From the NCBI GenBank assembly GCA_016929205.1, contig JAFGJF010000204.1, forward strand, positions 1 through 9,365: a stretch of DNA of 9,365 nt. Reading direction: 5' to 3'. The notes beneath the pieces are model-generated. The model had not been told where the DNA came from and ran no database searches. It worked only from the letters and a program-made list of their open reading frames with translations. A program made the position numbers and the translations under genes. Below, in pieces: positions 1-5,985 of this stretch. Position 1 is the first letter of the stretch. Every line of letters starts with the position of its first letter. Source of the stretch: Anaerolineae bacterium (lineage in GTDB: Bacteria; Chloroflexota; Anaerolineae; JAFGEY01).

Positions 1-2616
1 GACCAGGTCGAACGGATCAAGCAGGTTGTGCAAGCCTTCAACATCCCTATCGTCACCTGCGAGGGCTACGAAGCCGATGACGTGTTGGGCACCCTGGCTC
101 AACAGGCGGCCGAAAAGAATGTCGACAGCATCATTCTTACCGGCGACAGCGACATCCTACAACTGGTCGGCAAACACGTCCGCGTCCTGCTTGCCGGCGG
201 GCGCTCCGGGCAAGAAAAGCTGTACGGCCCGCCCGAATTGTCCGAACGTTACGATGGCCTGCAAGCTAAACAACTCATCGACCTCAAGGCGCTCACCGGC
301 GACAGCTCCGACAACATCCCCGGCGTCAAGGGCATCGGTCCCAAGACGGCAACCCCGCTGCTCAAGCAGTTTGGCAGTGTGGAAAGCATTTACGATCACC
401 TGGACGAGATCAAGAGCAAACGGACGTTGAGCGCGCTCCGGGATCACCGCCAGGAGGCACTGACCTACAAACACCTGGTCACAATCTGCCGTGACGTGCC
501 CGTCAACCTTGACCTCGAGCAAGCCCAGGCCGGGAACTTTGAAAAGGCCGACGTCGCCGAACTCTTTGCCGAACTCGAATTCCACGCGCTGCTGAACCGC
601 ATCCCCGAGAACATGGGCCGCGGTGAATTCAAGATCGAAACAGAGCAAGCCGGGCCGGACGTCACCCTGGACTATACGATCGTCGACACGGAAGACAAGC
701 TGCACGATATGGTGGCCGTTCTGAGTGCCGCTCCGGCGATCGCCTTTGATACCGAAACAACTTCGCTGCGCCCAATGGACGCCGACCTGGTCGGGTTTTC
801 GGTCGCCACAGCACCCGGGCGGGCCTGGTACGTTCCCTTAGGACACGGCGTTCCCTTGGGACACGGCCTCACCAAAACCAACCGAAACGAACAGCCCGAA
901 CTCGCGGGACTGCCGCTTTTTGCCTCCCAGCCCACAGAAGAGCCAGCAAGGCAGGAGCCGCTCATCTCCAAACAGGGTGAGCGCCAACTTGGCTTCGACA
1001 TCGTCGTCGAACAGGTCAAGCCGATCTTTGAGAACCCCGGCATCGCCAAATACGGCCACAATGCCAGCTATGACATCACCATACTGGCCCAGGCTGCCGG
1101 AATCGCGATACAAGGTGTAACCTTTGACACCATGATCGCTGCCTGGATCATTGATCCCAGCAGCCATGCCCTGGGTCTCAAGGCAATGGCCCACGATCGC
1201 CTGGGCATTGAAATGACCGAGATCGACGAACTGATTGGCAAGGGGAAAAACCAGATCACTTTTGATCAAGTCTCTATTGCCAAGGCCGCGCCCTATGCCT
1301 GTGCCGACGCCGATATGACTTTCCGGCTAGTCGCACCACTCAAGAAAGAGTTGAACGAAAAGGAACAATGGGCATTGTTCACCGAGATCGAAATGCCGAT
1401 GGTGTCTATCTTGACGCAGATGGAAATGACCGGGATCAAACTTGACGTCGGCTTTTTGCGACAGATGTCAAAGCAGTTGGGAGCCGAAGGACAGGCAGTC
1501 GAGACCAAAATCTATCAGCTTGCCGGGCACAAGTTCAACATCAATTCGACCAAGCAGTTGAGCAAAGTCCTCTTTGACGAACTCGATTTGCCCAAACAAG
1601 GGATCCGCAAGACGGCACACGGTTACTCGACCGCCGCAAACGTGCTAGAGATGCTCAAGGACAAGCACGACATCGTACCGCTGATTCTCGAGCACCGCCA
1701 GATCGCCAAGCTGAAATCGACTTATGTGGACACCCTGCCCGAATTGGTCAGCCCCAAGACCGGGCGTGTCCACACCTCTTACAACCAGACCGGCGCGATC
1801 ACCGGACGGTTGTCCTCAAGTGACCCTAATCTGCAAAACATCCCCATCCGCACCGAGATGGGACGCCGGATCCGGCGTGGGTTCGTCGCTGAACCGGGCT
1901 GGGTGTTGCTCGCCGCCGACTATTCACAGGTCGAACTCCGCGTGCTGGCGCACGTTTCGCAAGATCCAGAGCTTCTCGACGCGTTCCACAAAGGCCAGGA
2001 CGTGCATGCACGCACCGCCGCGGCAGTCTATGGCATTCCCATACAGGAAGTTACCAAGGAACAGCGCAGCATCGCCAAAACTGTCAACTTTGGGCTGATC
2101 TATGGCCAAAGTGCCTATGGTCTCTCCCAGCAAACCGACCTCTTTTTCGACGAAGCCGAACGCTTCATCCAGACTTATTTCGAGCGTTATCCCGGTGTGA
2201 AAAAGTGGCTGGACGACACGCGCAAGCTCGCTTATCAACAGGGATACGTTGAAACGCTGCTTGGGCGCCGGCGCTACTTTCCCGAACTGCACGGACATAC
2301 TTCTACACAGCGTGCTTATGCTGGCCAACGCGCTGCCGCCGAGCGGCAGGCGATCAACGCCCCGATTCAGGGCACAGCCGCCGACATATTAAAGATTGCC
2401 ATGATCAAACTGGACAAGACATTGAAGGAAAAAGGCTTTCGCGCCCAAATGGCCCTCCAGGTTCACGACGAAGTCGTTCTCCAGGTGCCCAAAGAGGAAC
2501 TGGACCAGGTCTGTGCCTTGACCAAACAGATTATGGAACATGCCTACCAGCTCTCCGTGCCGCTCAAGGTCGATGCCGAAGTGGGCGAAAACTGGCTCGA
2601 GATGAAGCCTGTCTAG
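1..2616 (+). CDS. polA: DNA polymerase I (5'-partial; 5' nuclease, proofreading and polymerase domains)
   Basis: Family A DNA polymerase for Okazaki-fragment maturation and gap repair. The frame is open at base 1, so the true start lies outside; roughly the first 95-100 residues are missing judging by the EADD motif. In the 871 visible residues: the end of the 5' nuclease (EGYEADDV, then the helix-hairpin-helix LTGDSSDNIPGVKGIG); a 3'-5' exonuclease with all three motifs (FDTET with D250/E252; HNASYD with D358; YACADAD with Y432/D436), so proofreading should be active; and the polymerase domain with motif A (DYSQVELR, D640), motif B (R689, K693, F697, Y701, spaced as in E. coli R754/K758/F762/Y766) and motif C (VHDE, D823/E824). 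F697 matches the usual dideoxynucleotide-discriminating phenylalanine. Oddity: Exo I to Exo II spans 108 residues against 69 in E. coli, an extra segment of about 39 residues. The glycosyltransferase gene follows 5 bp later. Confidence 0.98.
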   Translation, partial: DQVERIKQVVQAFNIPIVTCEGYEADDVLGTLAQQAAEKNVDSIILTGDSDILQLVGKHVRVLLAGGRSGQEKLYGPPELSERYDGLQAKQLIDLKALTGDSSDNIPGVKGIGPKTATPLLKQFGSVESIYDHLDEIKSKRTLSALRDHRQEALTYKHLVTICRDVPVNLDLEQAQAGNFEKADVAELFAELEFHALLNRIPENMGRGEFKIETEQAGPDVTLDYTIVDTEDKLHDMVAVLSAAPAIAFDTETTSLRPMDADLVGFSVATAPGRAWYVPLGHGVPLGHGLTKTNRNEQPELAGLPLFASQPTEEPARQEPLISKQGERQLGFDIVVEQVKPIFENPGIAKYGHNASYDITILAQAAGIAIQGVTFDTMIAAWIIDPSSHALGLKAMAHDRLGIEMTEIDELIGKGKNQITFDQVSIAKAAPYACADADMTFRLVAPLKKELNEKEQWALFTEIEMPMVSILTQMEMTGIKLDVGFLRQMSKQLGAEGQAVETKIYQLAGHKFNINSTKQLSKVLFDELDLPKQGIRKTAHGYSTAANVLEMLKDKHDIVPLILEHRQIAKLKSTYVDTLPELVSPKTGRVHTSYNQTGAITGRLSSSDPNLQNIPIRTEMGRRIRRGFVAEPGWVLLAADYSQVELRVLAHVSQDPELLDAFHKGQDVHARTAAAVYGIPIQEVTKEQRSIAKTVNFGLIYGQSAYGLSQQTDLFFDEAERFIQTYFERYPGVKKWLDDTRKLAYQQGYVETLLGRRRYFPELHGHTSTQRAYAGQRAAAERQAINAPIQGTAADILKIAMIKLDKTLKEKGFRAQMALQVHDEVVLQVPKEELDQVCALTKQIMEHAYQLSVPLKVDAEVGENWLEMKPV
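832..867 (+). repeat. 18-bp tandem duplication inside polA (VPLGHG x2)
   Basis: Two adjacent 18-bp copies, 832-849 and 850-867, differ at one base (A840 versus G858, a silent third position: both encode Leu). In frame they give the hexapeptide VPLGHG twice, at visible residues 278-283 and 284-289. The first copy fits the usual WY(V/I)PxxH strand of the proofreading domain; the second opens the extra segment. The high identity suggests a fairly recent duplication. Confidence 0.9.
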
Positions 2617-2621
2617 GCCAC

Positions 2622-4094
2622 ATGCCCGCCAGACACCATTTTTGCCTGCGAAAACGCGCACGCCTGCTGGTTTTGTTTCTGCTGGCCATAGGCGTGCGCT
2701 TGTTATACATCGCCGCATCGCCGCCGGACTCACCGATCGAAAGTGTTGATGCCTGGGGATACCACCGCTTGGCTCTCAACCTCGATCTGGGCAACGGCTT
2801 TTCCCTGCACCGAACCGCACCCTTTGTGCCTGACAGCGTTCGCACGCCGTTGTATCCGGTTATCCTGCTGCTCGTCCGGCGCACATTTGGCCCCAATCCA
2901 CAAACCACTTCCTTTGTCCAGGCAATACTCGATAGTATGACCACGCTGCTCGTCTACGGTCTGGCAGCCCAACTTGCGGGCCGCAGAGCAGGGCGCATTG
3001 CCGCCTTGCTCTATGCCCTCAATCCAACCCAGGTGCGTTATACCAACGACTTGCTAACCGAGACAACACTGTCCTTTCTATTGACATCGTGCGTATACGC
3101 CCTTCTCAAATACTTGAACATCACCCGAGATCAAGGCCTTAATCGATCGGCAGTCCCCCATGCTGATCTGCTCTGGCTTGTTACATCATCTTTATTTGGC
3201 GGCCTCGCCATCCTCTGCAAACCTAACATCCAATTCTTGCCGCTGGTCCTTGTCGGATCGATCGCCACTGCCCACAAACGGCACTGGACGCGCACCCTGA
3301 CCGATGCTGGCATCATGCTAACGATCATTACCGTGATCCTCGTCCCCTGGATCGGTCGCAACCGCCGCATCTTTGGCCGCGCCTTCCTTTCCGCCGCTTT
3401 CGAGGGCAATGTCAGCCGAGTCAGCGCACCGGCAGCGATGGCCCAGGCCGAAATGCGTTTTCCCGCTCCCTGGTCGGAAGAGTGGGAAAGCGACTTTATG
3501 GCCATCGTCTCGCAAACGGCAGAACGCTATCACTGGGACAAACCCTGGGACACACTCACAGCGCGCGAGCGCGACTTGCAAAATCATCAAGTCTATCTTG
3601 TGGCCCGGCAGGTGCTGTTTCAACATCCTGTCGCCTGGATCACCAGCCACCTGCAAGGCATGCTGCGCTATTTGGAACCGCAGACCTACAAAATCTGTTA
3701 CGCTCATTTTTCTGGTCAGGATTGGCCGGCCAGCATCCTCGACGACGCACCGCTGCACGTTGTACGCTGGATCAGCGGTGGGCATTGGAGCGAAGCCTGG
3801 CAAGTCATTCACCAGGAACGGTGGCAAGAATTGGATCCATTGCAAGGCATCATCTGGTGGGGTATGTTTGGTGGGCAGATGATTGGCCTGATCCTTGCCC
3901 TAAAAGGAGCGTGGCAATTGCGCCACCGGCCCGCAGCAGTAATCCTGCTTTTGTTGACCATCCTCTCTCTTCTTTTGCTACCTGGCCCCATTGCCTACGA
4001 ACGGTTCCGCGTTCCGGCAATGAGCCTGATTCTGAGTCTGATTGTCACCAACGCACCCACCACATCATCCACGGCGCGCCCGATTGGGGCTTGA
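2622..4094 (+). CDS. Polytopic GT-C membrane glycosyltransferase (GT39/PMT_2-like)
   Basis: A 490-residue integral membrane protein, probably transferring a sugar from a polyprenyl-phosphate donor on the outer face of the membrane. A basic N-terminus (RKRAR) precedes a first membrane helix at about residues 15-32. Next comes the first external loop with ESVDAWGY (D43, Y47), the place where GT-C enzymes such as ArnT and protein mannosyltransferases carry their catalytic acidic residue, then RTPLYP, then LLTETTLSFLL, all at the usual places in PMT_2-type proteins. About nine or ten hydrophobic stretches follow in total, with a soluble, Trp-rich segment around residues 270-395. The end (AYERFRVPAMSLI) resembles the RYRLP segment near the C-terminus of this family. 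ATG 2622 lies 5 bp after the polA stop and has no clear Shine-Dalgarno sequence, suggesting translational coupling. Acceptor and sugar cannot be told; the family is diverse. The stop codon overlaps the next promoter's -35. Confidence 0.85.
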   Translation: MPARHHFCLRKRARLLVLFLLAIGVRLLYIAASPPDSPIESVDAWGYHRLALNLDLGNGFSLHRTAPFVPDSVRTPLYPVILLLVRRTFGPNPQTTSFVQAILDSMTTLLVYGLAAQLAGRRAGRIAALLYALNPTQVRYTNDLLTETTLSFLLTSCVYALLKYLNITRDQGLNRSAVPHADLLWLVTSSLFGGLAILCKPNIQFLPLVLVGSIATAHKRHWTRTLTDAGIMLTIITVILVPWIGRNRRIFGRAFLSAAFEGNVSRVSAPAAMAQAEMRFPAPWSEEWESDFMAIVSQTAERYHWDKPWDTLTARERDLQNHQVYLVARQVLFQHPVAWITSHLQGMLRYLEPQTYKICYAHFSGQDWPASILDDAPLHVVRWISGGHWSEAWQVIHQERWQELDPLQGIIWWGMFGGQMIGLILALKGAWQLRHRPAAVILLLLTILSLLLLPGPIAYERFRVPAMSLILSLIVTNAPTTSSTARPIGA

Positions 4095-4109
4095 CAAACT
4101 GCGCCTTTT
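4073..4109 (+). terminator. Possible imperfect terminator or attenuator at the end of the polA-glycosyltransferase unit
   Basis: GGCGC (4073-4077) can pair with GCGCC (4101-4105), with an inner GCCC/GGGC stem (4078-4081 with 4087-4090, loop GATTG), followed by TTTTC and more pyrimidines. A 10-nt bulge that contains the -35 box interrupts the stem, so this is a weak candidate that shares its bases with a promoter. If it works, termination would be partial. Confidence 0.3.
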
Positions 4110-4119
4110 CCTTTACAAT
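4091..4119 (+). promoter_or_regulatory. Sigma-70 type promoter P1 for the DUF2582 gene
   Basis: TTGACA (4091-4096, perfect -35), 17-bp spacer, TACAAT (4114-4119, five of six matches to TATAAT). The -35 overlaps the glycosyltransferase stop codon (TGA 4092-4094). Transcription would begin near 4126, leaving a leader of about 54 nt before ATG 4180. Confidence 0.85.
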
Positions 4120-4140
4120 TTTGATGTACCAAAATATGAT
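4112..4140 (+). promoter_or_regulatory. Second, interleaved sigma-70 type promoter P2
   Basis: TTTACA (4112-4117, five of six), 17-bp spacer, TATGAT (4135-4140, five of six). Its -35 shares bases 4114-4117 with the -10 of P1, so polymerase could not occupy both sites at once. Start would be near 4147, with a leader of about 33 nt. Confidence 0.6.
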
Positions 4141-4160
4141 CCAGGCAATAACAGGTAGTA

Positions 4161-4168
4161 AAAAGGAG
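4161..4168 (+). promoter_or_regulatory. Ribosome binding site of the DUF2582 gene
   Basis: AAAAGGAG lies 11 nt before ATG 4180 and 5 nt before an in-frame TTG at 4174. The spacing is long for ATG and short for TTG. ATG is preferred because it is the stronger codon and gives the expected family N-terminus; TTG would add two residues only. Confidence 0.7.
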
Positions 4169-4179
4169 ACCGATTGACC

Positions 4180-4383
4180 ATGAATACGGAAACCATTGGC
4201 ATGGCTGCAGGCAAGGTTTGGGCCTTCCTCTCTGAGAATGGAGAATCCAGCCGCGCACAGCTAAAAAAGGGCATTGAAGACATTGACGAATTCATACTGG
4301 CCGCCGCCGTTGGCTGGTTGGCCCGCGAGGACAAGATTATGTTTGTCAAGGCTGGACGCTCCTTCAATATTGTCCTGAAATAG
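4180..4383 (+). CDS. Small winged helix-turn-helix protein, DUF2582 family
   Basis: A 67-residue cytoplasmic protein. The sequence MNTETIGMAAGKVWAFL, then a Ser-rich turn, LKKGIEDIDEFILAAAVGWLAREDKI and a final basic beta-hairpin (VKAGRSFNIVLK) match my knowledge of the DUF2582 winged-helix family, which is nearly all one domain of this length. Helix 1 is at about residues 4-18, the helix-turn-helix at about 23-48 and the wing at about 52-66. The family's function is not established; the fold implies nucleic-acid binding, but this is inference. The gene stands alone: two near-consensus promoters lie in front and an intrinsic terminator behind, so it should be a short, well-expressed single-gene transcript of roughly 360 nt. 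It has no visible link to its neighbours. Confidence 0.85.
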   Translation: MNTETIGMAAGKVWAFLSENGESSRAQLKKGIEDIDEFILAAAVGWLAREDKIMFVKAGRSFNIVLK

Positions 4384-4421
4384 CACACGGAAACAACTGC
4401 ATTCGCAGCAAGCGTTCAAGC

Positions 4422-4434
4422 GCAACTCAGTTGC
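4422..4434. repeat. Short perfect inverted repeat in the DUF2582-fumC gap
   Basis: GCAACT and AGTTGC face each other around one base (4428). It lies 38 bp after the DUF2582 stop and about 60 bp before the fumC -35. It could be an operator half-site pair or part of the mRNA 3' end, but a 6-bp arm can occur by chance. The 174-bp gap (4384-4557) otherwise holds the terminator and the fumC promoter. Confidence 0.35.
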
Positions 4435-4467
4435 ATAGTACTGCATCAACAAAGATGTGCAACCAAG

Positions 4468-4501
4468 CCGGAGCCAAGACAAGGTTCCGGTTTTTGCTTT
4501 T
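4468..4501 (+). terminator. Intrinsic terminator of the DUF2582 gene
   Basis: Stem CCGGAGCC (4468-4475) pairs with GGTTCCGG (4483-4490) over 8 bp including one G-T pair, with a 7-nt loop AAGACAA, followed by TTTTTGCTTTT (4491-4501). The stem can be lengthened by AAG/TTT and, past a CC bulge, by GCAA/TTGC. This is a textbook Rho-independent terminator. Confidence 0.88.
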
Positions 4502-4521
4502 CCGGGTAGGTAGAGTAAAAT
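4494..4521 (+). promoter_or_regulatory. Probable fumC promoter, -35 inside the terminator T-run
   Basis: TAAAAT (4516-4521, five of six matches to TATAAT) lies 16 bp after TTGCTT (4494-4499, three of six). The start would be near 4528, about 30 nt before ATG 4558. The -10 is good, the -35 weak, so either an activator helps or expression is modest. Confidence 0.55.
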
Positions 4522-4540
4522 AGAAATTGGTGCGTGACAC

Positions 4541-4549
4541 ACAAAGGAG
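4541..4549 (+). promoter_or_regulatory. Ribosome binding site fixing the fumC start
   Basis: ACAAAGGAG ends 8 nt before ATG 4558. An upstream in-frame GTG at 4534 would place this site inside the coding region and has no Shine-Dalgarno sequence of its own, so ATG 4558 is chosen. Confidence 0.85.
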
Positions 4550-4557
4550 AAACAGCC

Positions 4558-5931
4558 ATGCGAAGCGAACGAGACTCAATGGGCGAGGTCCGTATGCCGG
4601 GAGATGCGCTCTGGGGCGCACAGACACAGCGGGCCGTGGATAATTTCCAGATTTCCGGCATCCGTTTCAGCCGGCAATTCATCAAAGCGTTGGGTTGGGT
4701 CAAAAAGGCCTGCGCTCAGGCCAACGTCGACCTGGGACAGCTCGATGCCCGTATCGGCCAGGCCATTCAGCAGGCGTGTGACGAGGTCATCGATGGACGC
4801 CTGGACGATCATTTTCCGCTCGATATCTTTCAAACCGGATCCGGCACATCAACCAACATGAACGCCAACGAAGTCATCGCCAATCGCGCCATTCAGATGC
4901 TCGGCGGTGAAATAGGCAGCAAATTCCCTATTCACCCCAACGACCACGTTAACCAGGGTCAGTCGAGCAATGACGTGATTCCCACCGCCATCCATATCGC
5001 TGCAACGTTGGCCGTGCGTGATGAGTTGATCCCGGCATTAACTTCGCTACACGAAGCGTTGGCGGAAAAGGCCCGCGCTTTTGATCCTATCGTCAAAACA
5101 GGACGTACCCACCTGCAAGATGCCACACCGGTCCGCCTTGGACAGGAGTTTGGCGGGTACGCAGCACAAGCTCAGAAAAGCATCGCTCGGGCACACAAAG
5201 TAATAAAAACCTTGCGCGAACTTGCACTTGGTGGCACGGCGGTCGGTACCGGCATCAACTGCCCGCCAGATATGCCACGATGCGCCATCGACTATCTAAA
5301 CAAGCCTTTGGGCACTGACTTTATCGAGGCCGCCAACCATTTTGAGGCCAACGCCACACGAGATGCCTGCGTAGAGGCCTCTGGCGAATTGAGAACCATT
5401 GCCGTCAGTTTAACCAAAATCGCCAACGATATTCGCTGGCTGGGATCGGGACCACGCAATGGCCTGGGCGAACTGCGTCTGCCTGAGGTGCAGCCCGGTT
5501 CTTCTATTATGCCCGGCAAGGTCAACCCCGTTATTGCTGAGGCATTGATTATGGCCTGTGCGCAGGTCATTGGCTACGATGCAACGCTCACACTCGGCGG
5601 CCTCGGCGGTGTCTTTGAACTTAACCTGATGATGCCTCTTATCGCCCACAATTTGCTTCAGTCCATCGCGCTGCTGAGCAATGCCTCACAAACCTTTACC
5701 CAAAAATGCGTGGCTGGCCTGGAAGCAGACGCAAACCGCTGCCGAGAGACGGTTGAACGTGGGTTGGCGCTGGCCACAGCGCTTGCCCCTCGTATCGGAT
5801 ACGACAAAGCCGCCGAGATTGCCAAAGAGGCGCACCGCAGCGGGCGTACGGTACGCGAGGTGGCACTAGAGTGGCAGGTACTGCCGGCCCAGGAACTGAA
5901 CGAGGTACTCGATCCGGCCAAGATGACTTGA
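4558..5931 (+). CDS. fumC: Fumarate hydratase, class II
   Basis: Converts fumarate and L-malate reversibly in the citric acid cycle; an oxygen-stable, cofactor-free homotetramer in the cytoplasm. The 457 residues match the usual length of 455-470. Visible landmarks: TGSGTSTNMNANEV (about 93-106), HPNDHVNQGQSSND (126-139), GRTHLQDATP with H185 (the catalytic histidine position, E. coli H188), and the superfamily signature GSSIMPGKVNP with S315 (E. coli S318) and K321/N323. GRTHLQDATP favours fumarase; aspartases usually have GRTQLQDAVP at this place, so aspartate ammonia-lyase is less likely. The gene has its own promoter and Shine-Dalgarno sequence. No terminator separates it from the dehydrogenase 54 bp downstream, so the two are probably co-transcribed. 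Confidence 0.96.
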   Translation: MRSERDSMGEVRMPGDALWGAQTQRAVDNFQISGIRFSRQFIKALGWVKKACAQANVDLGQLDARIGQAIQQACDEVIDGRLDDHFPLDIFQTGSGTSTNMNANEVIANRAIQMLGGEIGSKFPIHPNDHVNQGQSSNDVIPTAIHIAATLAVRDELIPALTSLHEALAEKARAFDPIVKTGRTHLQDATPVRLGQEFGGYAAQAQKSIARAHKVIKTLRELALGGTAVGTGINCPPDMPRCAIDYLNKPLGTDFIEAANHFEANATRDACVEASGELRTIAVSLTKIANDIRWLGSGPRNGLGELRLPEVQPGSSIMPGKVNPVIAEALIMACAQVIGYDATLTLGGLGGVFELNLMMPLIAHNLLQSIALLSNASQTFTQKCVAGLEADANRCRETVERGLALATALAPRIGYDKAAEIAKEAHRSGRTVREVALEWQVLPAQELNEVLDPAKMT

Positions 5932-5985
5932 GCAAATAAAGAGATATGGAATACACAGCAAACAACAAAGAAAAAGGAGACGGTA

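Noticed and set aside
157..705. Minus-strand open frame of 182 residues opposite polA
   Set aside because: Shadow of the strongly conserved polA frame; no family resemblance and no ribosome binding site. Other antisense frames over polA (for example 1924-2328) were dismissed for the same reason.
3482..4177. Plus-strand 231-residue frame overlapping the glycosyltransferase gene
   Set aside because: Out-of-frame shadow; arginine-, histidine- and alanine-rich translation without domain features, and it would run through the P1/P2 promoter region.
4174..4179. TTG start two codons upstream of the DUF2582 ATG
   Set aside because: Only 5 nt from the Shine-Dalgarno sequence and a rare start codon; it cannot be fully excluded but ATG 4180 is the simpler choice.
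4534..4557. Alternative GTG start for fumarase
   Set aside because: It would put the AAAGGAG ribosome binding site inside the coding sequence; ATG 4558 has ideal spacing.
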